Part shown: positions 1-8,600 of the stretch, one piece after another | Numbering within the stretch: position 1 is the first letter of the stretch | Layout: every line of letters begins with the position of its first letter | Source: Planctomycetota bacterium | GTDB taxonomy: Bacteria; Planctomycetota; Planctomycetia; Pirellulales; Lacipirellulaceae | Direction of reading: 5' to 3' | DNA length: 62,715 nucleotides | Assembly: GCA_013152205.1 (NCBI GenBank) | Contig: JAADGV010000067.1 | Coordinates: 1-62,715, forward strand | Program-made: the position numbers and the translations under genes | Notes under the pieces: generated by a model | The model's database searches: none | Told to the model about the DNA's origin: nothing | Seen by the model: only the letters and a program-made list of their open reading frames with translations

Positions 1-222
1 TCGCGGCGACCCTGGGCTACGATGTGAAACGCCTTTGGCGTAAAGGACTTACGGCCTGGACTGCTCGGCACACCGAACTTGGAACTACTGAGTGATGTTA
101 GCCGCAGGCGCAAGTTGCGGTCGGGCCTGAAAACCGCGGCTTCCGCCCGCGGCTATTACAGAATCAGTGACTTTGCAATCGTCCTGCCGTGAAATCCCTC
201 GCTAGCGCGTCGGGCTAGTGTG
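1..222. repeat. cluster of dispersed palindromic repeats in the 558-bp leader before the GGDEF gene
   Basis: No gene is supported between 1 and 558. Bases 8-45 resemble 61050-61086 (accctgggctacgat, then an ACGCC/GGCGT mini-hairpin). Bases 99-155 form an imperfect palindrome beginning tagccgcaggcg and ending cgcccgcggcta, related to 52655-52714. Bases 190-220 match one arm of the palindrome at 8491-8553 (ctcgctagcgcgtcgggcta). From about 223 to 558 I see nothing beyond a possible promoter for the gene at 559. Confidence 0.7.
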
Positions 223-558
223 GCGAATCTCTTGTTGGGCTTGAAAAAGCAGAAAGGCCAGGCTTCAAAACCCAGAACGGATGGAGTTGTCTTGGACATG
301 TGGGCGTGAGGTGGGACTCAGTATTTCTAACACATTCCCCCCACATGTTCTTGATGGGGCAATTACGCAGATTATGCCGGGAATATTGCGTCGGCCAGCG
401 TATAAATTGTGGTTGCCCGTCATATCAAGGTGCGCCGATTGTACCTGCGAACTATTCTACCAAGAGAAACTAGGACAACTTTGGTGTTTAAGCATATGAA
501 TTGGCCTGCTTGCAGGCGATGGAGCGCACTCGTTCCATCTTGTTGAAGGTGATATAGC

Positions 559-2049
559 GTGATCGATAATAAGAAAGACACATTGAGCCAATACTTGTTA
601 CTGGAAGGGCTGTTAGTGGCAGTCATTCTAGTGGCGACGGTCATGATGTGGTTTTATGAGGTCATCAATCCGGTTATTTTTCACCTGTACTATGTGCCGG
701 TGGTGCTGACCGGTTTTTTTCGTGGTGCTTACCGCGCTCGGCTGATGGCTTTGCTGTGTATTCTGACTGCTTCGACGTTGTTTTTGCCAGATATTGGGGA
801 AGTCGTCCTGCTTGAGATTCTGCTGACATTCATTCCTTGGGCAGTCACCTTGGTGCTTATTGCGATGATGGTTGGCTCGTTGAGTGATGATCGTCGAACG
901 GCAATCAAAGAGCTATGTGAGGCCCATGAAAAGGATGTTCTTACTGATGTTCTGACCGGAGTGGCCAATCGTCGAGCATTTGAATTTGAACTTTCTCGAA
1001 GGTTTGCGGATTGGAATCGAGATCAGACGCCCCTTTGTTTGATCGTGCTTGATATCGACCACTTCAAGAAATTGAATGATCGGTATGGGCATCAGGCCGG
1101 AGATGCCGTGCTTGAGGCGTTTGCCAAAGTATTGACCTACACGACTCGCGAGCAGAATTTGGTTGCCCGATATGGGGGCGAAGAGTTCGGTATTGTTCTT
1201 TCTCGCATGGAGATCGACCAAGCAAACGAGGTAGCTGAGCGGATCCGAAATCTTATCGAATCTTCGCGGTTTCCCCACCGAAAGCTGCTGTTGCGTTTGA
1301 CGGCAAGTCTTGGTGTTGCCCAGATTTTACCAGGTGAGAATATCAAGTCGTTTGTGCAACGAGCAGATGCTGCGATGTATAGCTCGAAGGAAGCTGGTCG
1401 CAATTGTGTCCACTTTCATGATGGAAATAGCTGTTTTCGTTACGGGCAAGGGGTTGCTACGGAAGCGGCTACGAAAATTACCGACTCGACGACTCTTGCG
1501 AAACAATTAGACATCTACACGGATGAAACGACTGGCGTGCCGACTCAGAAAGTTTTCTTGGAAGAGTTTCGTCGCCGCACGGCAGAAACGCACCGCTATG
1601 GGGGAGATTTTTCGATAGCGATTGTTAGCATCGATAGTTTGCTGGCGGGGAGAGAAGGGGATATTCGAGCTCGAAAAAGCCTGTTGGCCACGGTTGCCCG
1701 ACTGACAAGTTCGGTGATTCGAGAAACGGATCTGGTCGCGAGATACGATGCCGTCAGTCTCGGGATTCTTTTTCCGGTTACGGCACTAGAAGATGTACAA
1801 GTTCCCTTGCAACGTCTGCGTGACGAAGCTGCTGAATATCACGATCAGCAATACCCGTCGCTGAGTTACGAGGTGAGCATTGGTGTCGTTCAGGTTGGCT
1901 CCGACGAATCGCCTGGGGCTGCGCTTCATCGTGTCGAGGGCGCATTGGCTTCGGCAATTGCTGCCGGTGGCAGCGTTGTTTGCTCGGATGATGGAGGCGA
2001 GCTTGGAGTTGTTGTTGATACTATCGAAGGGGTGGGCGACGGTAGTTGA
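559..2049 (+). CDS. membrane protein with tandem GGDEF domains (diguanylate cyclase)
   Basis: A likely diguanylate cyclase making cyclic di-GMP from GTP at the inner membrane. The GTG start follows GAAGGTGAT. Hydrophobic segments fill about residues 12-105. The first GGDEF domain (about 125-285) has the active signature RYGGEEF at 205-210 and the metal-site LDIDHFK at 164-170. The inhibitory I-site position, normally RxxD nine residues before the signature, reads REQN at 197-200. A second domain (about 318-475) has an intact RETD at 388-391, but its signature is degraded to YDAVSL, so it should be inactive. No response-regulator or sensor domain beyond the membrane part is visible. It converges with the EPS genes at 2180-4539, and cyclic di-GMP often controls matrix export, so a link is plausible but only inferred. 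Confidence 0.9.
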   Translation: MIDNKKDTLSQYLLLEGLLVAVILVATVMMWFYEVINPVIFHLYYVPVVLTGFFRGAYRARLMALLCILTASTLFLPDIGEVVLLEILLTFIPWAVTLVLIAMMVGSLSDDRRTAIKELCEAHEKDVLTDVLTGVANRRAFEFELSRRFADWNRDQTPLCLIVLDIDHFKKLNDRYGHQAGDAVLEAFAKVLTYTTREQNLVARYGGEEFGIVLSRMEIDQANEVAERIRNLIESSRFPHRKLLLRLTASLGVAQILPGENIKSFVQRADAAMYSSKEAGRNCVHFHDGNSCFRYGQGVATEAATKITDSTTLAKQLDIYTDETTGVPTQKVFLEEFRRRTAETHRYGGDFSIAIVSIDSLLAGREGDIRARKSLLATVARLTSSVIRETDLVARYDAVSLGILFPVTALEDVQVPLQRLRDEAAEYHDQQYPSLSYEVSIGVVQVGSDESPGAALHRVEGALASAIAAGGSVVCSDDGGELGVVVDTIEGVGDGS

Positions 2050-2079
2050 CCTGGGTTTCTCATCCGTATTTCTGAACTT

Positions 2080-2160
2080 CCGGTCAGGATGGCCGGGCTA
2101 TGTGGATTTGCCAACCCAGAGGGTTGGGCTATGTAGTCCCACCGTCTCGGTGGGGTGGGA
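2080..2160 (+). repeat. composite stem-loop repeat between convergent genes
   Basis: Three consecutive hairpins lie between the convergent genes at 559 and 2180. CCGGTC/GGCCGG (2080-2096) and CCAACCC/GGGTTGG (2111-2127) are each followed by GGCTATGT. CCCACC/GGTGGG follows at 2138-2154. The second and third hairpins are the reverse complement of the core of the elements at 26112-26215 and 49290-49390. The first matches 23155 and 39157. It may also act as a bidirectional transcription end. Confidence 0.8.
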
Positions 2161-2179
2161 TGCTCAAGTGGCAATTTCT

Positions 2180-2923
2180 TTAGAGCCACTTTTGTAGCCA
2201 ACGGGGGACGTATTCTCGGTGCCGATTGAGTACCGCTCCCCAGAGCTCGACGTTGTCTTGTTGGAGCTGTTGAGCGATTCGTTGGACTTCGGGTTGTTTT
2301 ACCGACTCGCTGCGTGTGACGAGTAGCACCCCGTCTAGCGATTTTGCTACTGGTAGTGCGCTGCGCAGGTCTTTCGCTGGGGGCAAGTCGACGAGGATTA
2401 AATCATAGTCTAAACGGAATTGCTCCATCATCTCGGCAGCCAGTTGTCGGTCGACTCGCGCGTCTGCGGTCGATTGAACATCACCCGCCGATAAGACAAA
2501 AACATTCTCGGCGATTTGTTCCGGTTCACATTCTCGTGGGGCAACTTCGCCGGAGAGGACATCGTATAGCCCTGAATTCGGTGCCAAGCCTAATGTTTTC
2601 TTCATGGTTGGCGAATTTCGATTGGCGTCGATCAAGAGCACGCGCCCCACCTGTTGCGAACCGGCATGGAGGGCAAGTTTGGTGGCCACGGTGGTGGCGC
2701 CTGACTTCGATTTGCAGCCAGTGATTCCTACGGCCATGGTCTGTTCGTCTGATCGTCGCGAGCTAAGTCGCCATAGAATCGAGTCGTAGACGGAATCGTC
2801 GGTGGAGAAGGGTCGTTTTTTTCGAGTCGCCTGCCACTGTGGGGCCGTGGATTTTTCGGGTGTGGCTGGCTGTACGTGAAGTTTGGTTTCGGTATTCATG
2901 TTTTTTTGCTTTGGGTCGGACAT
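2180..2923 (-). CDS. CpsD/CapB-like exopolysaccharide ATPase, degenerate P-loop
   Basis: Belongs to the SIMIBI ATPases of the bacterial tyrosine-kinase type (CpsD/CapB), the cytoplasmic partners of Wzz-like chain-length proteins, and lies just downstream of such a gene. The deviant P-loop region ITGCKSKSGATTVA (67-80) aligns with the family pattern ending GKST, but the invariant lysine is alanine. Walker A' (VLLIDANRNSP, 95-105) and Walker B (DLILVDLPP, 174-182) are recognisable. No tyrosine-rich C-terminal tail is seen; the protein ends PRWLQKWL. The 50-bp gap to the Wzz gene suggests one transcript. Its role in exopolysaccharide assembly is inferred; it may be a regulatory or structural pseudo-kinase rather than an enzyme. 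Confidence 0.8.
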   Translation of the reverse strand: MSDPKQKNMNTETKLHVQPATPEKSTAPQWQATRKKRPFSTDDSVYDSILWRLSSRRSDEQTMAVGITGCKSKSGATTVATKLALHAGSQQVGRVLLIDANRNSPTMKKTLGLAPNSGLYDVLSGEVAPRECEPEQIAENVFVLSAGDVQSTADARVDRQLAAEMMEQFRLDYDLILVDLPPAKDLRSALPVAKSLDGVLLVTRSESVKQPEVQRIAQQLQQDNVELWGAVLNRHREYVPRWLQKWL

Positions 2924-2973
2924 GTTTTTAGATTTGTGTAATCATTTGGCCGTTGGGATTGAGGCACGACGAA

Positions 2974-4539
2974 TTAGGCAAGTACTCGGGCATATTTTCG
3001 TTTGTCGGGGATGACTCCGAAGACGGGCAGTTGCAAGGTTTTTTCTAGCTGCTGTTCGGTGTAGATGCGTTTATCAAGCATTTCGCTAATGAATACGAGC
3101 GAAGCAACTGAGGCCAAGGCTCCGGCAAAGGTGAGTATGATGACCAACGCTTTGCTGGGACTGACGGGCTTCTGCCAAAGCGTGGCTTGCTGCGCCACGA
3201 TGACATTTGAGATATGTTCGTTATCGAGTTCTCGATCGATTCTTACTTCTTCAAGATTTTCGGCATACCGGAAGAAATTGGTTCGAGCCAATTGCGATTC
3301 GCGTTTGAGTTGATCGATTTCTAGTTCGTTGTCGTTCAGCTGCTTCAGTTCGGCAAGGATGGTTGCACGCTGTTTGTCGAGTTCGCTCCACAAGGCCTTG
3401 AGGGCGGCTAAATTGCTTTCGCTTTGGGCTAAAGTGAGTGCGAGCGAGCGGTGGTTTGGGTTTACATCCTGAGTGGTTTCCAAGCGATCTCCCGACACCT
3501 TTGCCAGCATCTCTTCGGCTTTTTCTAGTTGCTTTCGGGTAGCTTGTAGCAGGGGATGGTCGTCGCTGTATTTGGCTTGCTGCTTGAGCATGAGGACTTG
3601 CAGCTCATAGAGTTTCGGGCGAAGCAAGTCGGCTCCTGAATTGGGGACGGTTACTTCTTCAGAGACCATACGCTCGGGCACAGCCGCGATTTGCTTTTGG
3701 ATATCAGCAACCAGTGCCTGGGTCGAGGAGAGCTGCTGCAAGGTATTGTATCGAGTTTCTTCGATACTATTGAACCGTAGCTCCAAGGATTTGCGTCGGG
3801 AATCGATCGACACCATATTCATCCGATTTCGGGCTTCTCGCAATTTGTTCATCGCTTGGTCGAGCTGCGCTCGTAGCGAGGTTGTTTGTTGCTCGAAGAA
3901 TTCTTTTGATCCGCTGGTTCGGTAGAGCCGTAAATGTTCTTCTCGGTAAGCGTTGACTACCGCTTGGGCAACTAGCTGAGCTAGTTCGGGAGTCTTCGCT
4001 TGGTAGCGTATGGCAATCAGGGTTGAATTGTATTCGGCTTCGACTTTGAGATTTCGCTCGATAGTAATGACGGCCTTTTCTCGGTCGGAGATGGGGTCGA
4101 TGCTTTTTATCCAATCGATGGCCGGGTTGAGTGTGTTGTCTCGTACTCGGGTGAACAAGTTGGCCTCTTCGGTTTCGCCGTTGCCTCCGCGTCTTAACAC
4201 GGTATCGACACCAAGTTGGTCGACGACAATTTCGGCGATGCCTCGGCTCCTGAGCATGTCGATGACGGTCATGATTTCGTTGGCACGATCGTTGGCTTGG
4301 AGCGAGATGGTTTTACCCGTGGTTGCCGTTGGATCGAGGGTCACGGTCTCTCGTCCGATCTGTATGAAGAGTTTTGCCTCGGAGCTGTACTTGCGCGGTG
4401 CAAAGAGAATGACCGCCACGCCGAGCGCTAGAACCGACAGCAAGGTTAGTGCGGCTTTCTTCTTATGGCGAAAGACGGTCGCCACAATATCGCCGAAGCA
4501 AAAAGGGGCTGAGCTAGGTTCGATTGAATTTGTGTTCAT
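2974..4539 (-). CDS. Wzz/GumC-type polysaccharide chain-length determinant
   Basis: A polysaccharide co-polymerase of the inner membrane. From the ATG at 4539 the 521-aa protein begins MNTNSIEPSS. It has a first transmembrane helix at about residues 32-50 (AALTLLSVLALGVAVILFAP), a Wzz-type periplasmic domain, long coiled coils (about 190-420), and a second transmembrane helix near the C-terminus (ALVIILTFAGALASVASLVF) followed by LPVFGVIP, the usual transition to a kinase domain. That domain is absent here and supplied separately by the gene at 2180. The frame is open upstream to 4755, but the preceding 72 codons have no family character, so the internal start is preferred. The RBS is weak. 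Confidence 0.85.
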   Translation of the reverse strand: MNTNSIEPSSAPFCFGDIVATVFRHKKKAALTLLSVLALGVAVILFAPRKYSSEAKLFIQIGRETVTLDPTATTGKTISLQANDRANEIMTVIDMLRSRGIAEIVVDQLGVDTVLRRGGNGETEEANLFTRVRDNTLNPAIDWIKSIDPISDREKAVITIERNLKVEAEYNSTLIAIRYQAKTPELAQLVAQAVVNAYREEHLRLYRTSGSKEFFEQQTTSLRAQLDQAMNKLREARNRMNMVSIDSRRKSLELRFNSIEETRYNTLQQLSSTQALVADIQKQIAAVPERMVSEEVTVPNSGADLLRPKLYELQVLMLKQQAKYSDDHPLLQATRKQLEKAEEMLAKVSGDRLETTQDVNPNHRSLALTLAQSESNLAALKALWSELDKQRATILAELKQLNDNELEIDQLKRESQLARTNFFRYAENLEEVRIDRELDNEHISNVIVAQQATLWQKPVSPSKALVIILTFAGALASVASLVFISEMLDKRIYTEQQLEKTLQLPVFGVIPDKRKYARVLA

Positions 4540-5268
4540 CTGAAACAACTTTCGAGGTGTGCATTTTATTGATGTATGCGCCAGAAACTTTACTTGGTCC
4601 AAGCATTCACTCGCCAAATCCGGCACTCCCGTTGGTCGGCCTGCCGCGTTTCTTAAATAGAGTGTTTTATCTTTTTCTGTTCGCAGGAGTGTTCTGCGGG
4701 AGGATGTCGTGGCCGACACCGCTAACGAATCCGCATTGGGGTTATAAGGACTCACCGGAACGTCAATTGGTAAGTTGCTTTAGGGCAATGCTGTGCGACC
4801 GAGGGTCGCCGTATTTGCCGCTATTTACCTATCTTAAACAGGGGGTGAGGGGATCGCATCCTTGTTCTTGGGGCGATTTTGAAGATGGTTTGGGGGATTA
4901 TTTGATCTGCTCCCCGTTTTGGCCGGCCCCAAGGCCGTTTTGGGATTGCTGCAGGGACCTATTCCATTCGGTCGCGATTTGCCGTTTTTTAGCGGTTTCC
5001 CTGAATTCCGATCAGCATTTTTGAAAAATGGCCCAATAGAAACGCTCACCCTGGTTGTCGGGAGCTATGGCGTAGCTAGCCAGCAGTGGCCCTTCTAGCG
5101 AGATAAAGATGGAAGATATTCTTCCATTATTTGTAACCGCTTGGTACATTCGGACACGAGGCGTCTCGCTTTTCGTGCGTTGCCGTTTGGCCTTCGCAGC
5201 CATTCAGACGGAAGAAGTACTGTCGACCGGCTTGTTTATTTTCAATTGACTCAGCAAGGCATCGTATT
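4540..5268. other. 729-bp intergenic region between divergent genes
   Basis: No protein is recognisable on either strand. Bases 4704-4733 resemble the short dispersed motif gcgtggccgcc-cgctaacg, also seen near 13487, 24880 and 49445. Promoters for the Wzz gene (minus) and the DUF1559 gene (plus) probably lie here. A 63-codon minus frame (5012-5203) is open but has no support. Confidence 0.5.
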
Positions 5269-6360
5269 GTGCCCCGTCCACATCGCAGCGGGTTTACCCT
5301 AGTTGAGCTTTTGGTGGTGATTGCCATCATCGGCGTTTTGGTTGCGCTCCTTTTGCCGGCCATCCAGGCTGCACGCGAAGCGGCCCGACGGTCGCAGTGT
5401 GTGAACAACCTTAAACAGCTTGGCTTGGCTCTTCAGAATTACCATGGTGCACGCAAGGAGTTCCCCCCCGGTGGCATGATGCCAATGACCAACAGCGTGT
5501 TTCTCACCGGATTTGCCAGTGGCAACACAAGACTGCTTCCGTACTTAGAACAGACTACTTTATATGACCAGTACGATCAGACTATAGGTTGGAAGGATCA
5601 GTTGGCAGAGGTGTGCGCAGCGGTTGTTCCGGGGTTCAACTGTCCGTCAACCAGTGAAGAAAATCCCTTCACACATCCAGTCATCGGAAGCTTGGTTCCG
5701 CATTCGGTTTACGGCACGACCGACTATGTTTTTTCGAAGGGAGCTTCGGACGCTTGGTGCTTCTATCCCCCGAGCGGTCCCACGGACCAGAGACCTGCTA
5801 GACCGGGGCCGATCCCCGAGCAACTTTTGGGGGCGTTCTACATCAATGAGGGAGTTAGCATCAGGCAGATTTCTGATGGTACCAGCAATACGTTTGCCAT
5901 GGGAGAAGGCGCAAGTGGCGAAAATTGGCTCATGTGTCGCGGAGCTACGTGTACTACTCCTCACGAGGCAAATGGCGTTCCTTCGTTTGCCTTGGCGGCT
6001 TGGATTATTTCCGAACCATCGAATTCGTCCTACTTCGCCGCGGGCTTGGTCGCACCAAGCTTGTTCGCTTGTACGCTCGTGCCTTTGAATCAGAACCCCG
6101 TTGCAGACAGTTATATCGACCCTGGCGAATTGCTGATTGCGCCCGGGACGACAGCGCCATGTCCGTCGAGTGTGGATGATGGTGGAATTACGAGTGGCGC
6201 TGGCGGAAGCACAACGAGTAACTTTCGAAGTGATCACCCTGGTGGGGCAAATTTTCTCAATCTCGATGGATCGGTTCGCTATATTAGTGATAGTGTTGAT
6301 ATGCTGGCCTATCGGGCTGCCTCGACCATTCGGGGTGAAGAAGTCATCTCGCTTGACTAG
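5269..6360 (+). CDS. DUF1559 pseudopilin-like protein
   Basis: One of the planctomycete DUF1559 proteins, which carry a type IV prepilin leader and are thought to be exported and assembled or anchored. The leader is short and basic (MPRPHRSG) and is followed by FTLVELLVVIAIIG and a hydrophobic helix, so cleavage after G8 is expected. The AAREAARRSQCVNNLKQLGLALQNYH segment and the C-terminal DHPGGANFLNLDGSV motif (H-x9-DG type) define the family. The GTG start at 5269 lies downstream of AAGG; no better start is visible. The PEP-CTERM protein starts 70 bp later, so the two may be co-transcribed. The substrate or partner is unknown. Confidence 0.9.
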   Translation: MPRPHRSGFTLVELLVVIAIIGVLVALLLPAIQAAREAARRSQCVNNLKQLGLALQNYHGARKEFPPGGMMPMTNSVFLTGFASGNTRLLPYLEQTTLYDQYDQTIGWKDQLAEVCAAVVPGFNCPSTSEENPFTHPVIGSLVPHSVYGTTDYVFSKGASDAWCFYPPSGPTDQRPARPGPIPEQLLGAFYINEGVSIRQISDGTSNTFAMGEGASGENWLMCRGATCTTPHEANGVPSFALAAWIISEPSNSSYFAAGLVAPSLFACTLVPLNQNPVADSYIDPGELLIAPGTTAPCPSSVDDGGITSGAGGSTTSNFRSDHPGGANFLNLDGSVRYISDSVDMLAYRAASTIRGEEVISLD

Positions 6361-6430
6361 ACGGTTTTGATGAAAAAGCAGGGGCGCAAATTCAAGGTTT
6401 ATTTCCTGTTTGTTTTTAAGGGTTCGACTT

Positions 6431-7390
6431 ATGACATCTTATCAATTTACTGCCGGCCTCGCGCTGGCCATCGCTGCTTTGCTACTGCCTTCTGCACCTG
6501 TTCAGGCAGTGCCACTTACGTTCACAATTGACCTGACCAGCAGTGTTGATGTTGTGGGTTTCGTCAATCAGGCTAACAATAATACGGTCCCACAGGGACC
6601 GGGTAGCGATAGCACACTCTACAGTGGTTCCATTCAAGTTGACGTAGATAATCTGCTAGCGCCGACAACGATCGAATTCTTAGGGGGCACGGTAATAGCG
6701 GCTGACAGCGGAAGCTGGCTGCCCAGCAGCACGGCTGCTGCCAACAGTGGTAATCCGGGCACGGCAGAACCAGCCAACTACGGGCTTGAGCTCTCGGTTC
6801 CGTTTTTGGCGGACTTTTGGTTAGCGATTCGCGATCTCGAATTCTCTCCTACGAGCGGAGTAAATGCCGTTGATGGCAGTGGCCTATTCCCCTCCACTCA
6901 GACGATTACTACCACTCAAGGGATATCCGATTACACCGTGGATTTCAGTTTTATCGCAGGTCAGAATGATTTTTCGGAACATGCCGACCTCACGGGTGTC
7001 TCTGCGACCAATGCGGCTGCGAACGGCTCTTACGTGGTCAGTGGCTCGACGGCAACGCTTACCATGCCAATTGATACCGTGTTGATTGTCACCGACGACA
7101 TGGGAGCTAACGTTTTCGAGCTTACATACACCGGCACGATCACCGCGACTGCTTCGCTAAGTAGTGACGGAGACTTCGACAGCGATGGCGATACGGACGG
7201 AGCCGATTTTCTTCTTTGGCAGCAAGGCTTTCCAGGTACCTATACTGCCAGTGATTTGGCCGATTGGGAGGCCAACTTTGGCTCGCCATCGCCTGCTGTC
7301 GTGGCAAACGTGCCTGAACCGGCCAGTTTAGCTTTGGCCGGTTTTGGGATCGCAGCAGCTTGTCTCGTGAGGCGTCGCCGTCAACAGTAG
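6431..7390 (+). CDS. PEP-CTERM surface protein with dockerin-like loop
   Basis: An exported protein with a Sec signal peptide (FTAGLALAIAALLLPSAPVQA) and a C-terminal sorting signal: VPEPAS, a hydrophobic stretch (LALAGFGIAAACLV), then RRRRQQ. This is the PEP-CTERM pattern processed by exosortases. Just before the signal, DSDGDTDGADFLLWQQGF is a dockerin/EF-hand-like calcium loop common in planctomycete exported proteins. The middle (about 30-240) is beta-rich and Ser/Thr/Asn-rich and I do not recognise it. ATG at 6431 is preferred over 6410 because AAGGG lies 9 bases upstream and the signal peptide then starts cleanly. No exosortase gene is in the window. Confidence 0.85.
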   Translation: MTSYQFTAGLALAIAALLLPSAPVQAVPLTFTIDLTSSVDVVGFVNQANNNTVPQGPGSDSTLYSGSIQVDVDNLLAPTTIEFLGGTVIAADSGSWLPSSTAAANSGNPGTAEPANYGLELSVPFLADFWLAIRDLEFSPTSGVNAVDGSGLFPSTQTITTTQGISDYTVDFSFIAGQNDFSEHADLTGVSATNAAANGSYVVSGSTATLTMPIDTVLIVTDDMGANVFELTYTGTITATASLSSDGDFDSDGDTDGADFLLWQQGFPGTYTASDLADWEANFGSPSPAVVANVPEPASLALAGFGIAAACLVRRRRQQ

Positions 7391-7396
7391 GCTGGA

Positions 7397-8332
7397 CTAG
7401 TCGCTGGAGGCGGAGGGGTTGTACTCGAAATCTTTCCACTTCATTGCCCTGCGGAAGGGTTCGATTCGGAGCATGACCTCACCGTTTTGAAAGACGCGAA
7501 CTGTGCCGTTCGATTCACTGACGGTGATTGCGATTGCGCTCGTAGACCGGCTGATCGAAGCGGCAGCCCAATGTCGGGCACCGAGGCCCTTGGTCAGCGA
7601 GATTTCGCCAGCGGGGGAAGAGATATATTGGCAGGCGGCGACGACCGTACCATCCGAGGCGACAACCAGCGCCCCGTCTAGTTGTGCGATTTCTTTGATC
7701 GACTCGCGTACCTTATGATCTTTCAGGCGTCTTTCGCTGATGTTGTAACCCCGCACCGGATCGAACCCGAGCGGGTGGCAATGTTTTAAGACATTGCGAT
7801 GATCGCCGACGACGAATAGTGTGCCGACGGGTTTGCCCTCGCGTCCTTCGCGTCCGATGACGACCGCAAGATCGACAGCCGTTTTGAGGGTTTCTATCGG
7901 GACTCGAGTGTCGAGTTGTCGAAGGTCGTGGACGGTTAGTCGACCCAGATGTTCGCCGAGTCGAATCACACTGAGCGAGTCGATCGTGCCGGTCTCGAAT
8001 CCGCTGTAGAGCGCAACTACGCAAGCGCCTGGTGTGAGTACGTCGTCGGAAATACTTTCTAGCAGCGCTTGGGTTAATCGTTCGTAAACGGGGCTGTCTG
8101 GGATATTCAGCTCAATGGTATCAAAGCCAGCTTCTTCGGCATCTGTCAGATGTTGGGGTCGATCGCTGGCGAGTAGAACGGGCATCTTGCCCGTGGCCTT
8201 ACGAAGCTTTTCCCAATCGATCGAACCTTCGAGCAAGAAGAGCAGCGCATCCGCGTCTTCGCGCTTGGCTAGGCGCGTGGCGATCTCGCAAAAGGCCTCT
8301 AGCTGATCGGTAAACTTGATTGAGGGCGCCAT
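7397..8332 (-). CDS. diadenylate cyclase (DAC/DisA_N domain)
   Basis: Predicted to make cyclic di-AMP from two ATP. The C-terminal DAC domain (about 150-300) shows LDGALVVASDGTVVAA with DGA at 219-221 and TKGLGARHWAAASIS, where RHW at 253-255 replaces the classical RHR. VSESNGTVRVFQNGEVMLRIEP closes the domain. The N-terminal 140 residues resemble a family-specific alpha/beta domain found with such cyclases outside Firmicutes. No transmembrane segment is seen, so it is probably cytosolic. The frame allows an ATG at 8389, but MAPSIKF at 8332 is the more likely start. It ends 7 bp from the convergent PEP-CTERM gene. Confidence 0.85.
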   Translation of the reverse strand: MAPSIKFTDQLEAFCEIATRLAKREDADALLFLLEGSIDWEKLRKATGKMPVLLASDRPQHLTDAEEAGFDTIELNIPDSPVYERLTQALLESISDDVLTPGACVVALYSGFETGTIDSLSVIRLGEHLGRLTVHDLRQLDTRVPIETLKTAVDLAVVIGREGREGKPVGTLFVVGDHRNVLKHCHPLGFDPVRGYNISERRLKDHKVRESIKEIAQLDGALVVASDGTVVAACQYISSPAGEISLTKGLGARHWAAASISRSTSAIAITVSESNGTVRVFQNGEVMLRIEPFRRAMKWKDFEYNPSASSD

Positions 8333-8490
8333 CCTGAAGCTGCTACACCAAGTGGTCCGGGGCGAATAGAAGAGTGGCTGAGCAGCCACGCGAGACGTGC
8401 AATCTAATGCAGGTTCGCAACTAATTCAATGGAGACTTTTGCGTACGGCAGGCAGTTTTCAGTTTTTCACAACGTGGAGCGTGGTGAATT

Positions 8491-8553
8491 CACTGGCCCG
8501 ACGCGCTAGCTAGGAAAACCCTGGGAAATCCCTCGCTAGCGCGTCGGGCTAGT
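8491..8553. repeat. dispersed palindrome (ctagcgcgtcgggc family)
   Basis: An imperfect palindrome with arms gcccgacgcgctagc (8496-8510) and gctagcgcgtcgggc (8535-8549), bounded by cact and agtg. A single arm of the same repeat is at 190-220. It sits in the 268-bp gap between two minus-strand genes and could serve as a transcription end for neither obviously, since no T-run follows on the minus strand. Confidence 0.75.
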
Positions 8554-8600
8554 GTTACGTGCCTCTTGCATCGCTACTGGATCGCCCTGATGTTGGGCCT

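Noticed and set aside
281..499. 72-codon frame before the GGDEF gene
   Set aside because: No RBS, no family and many rare-looking codons; probably chance.
4524..5024. 166-codon plus-strand frame in the Wzz-DUF1559 gap
   Set aside because: It starts inside the Wzz gene on the other strand, has no RBS or family character, is rich in Cys, Trp and Pro, and covers a dispersed motif.
5012..5203. 63-codon minus-strand frame ending FYWAIFQKC
   Set aside because: Plausible amino-acid mix but no RBS, no known family and no neighbour logic; left undecided.
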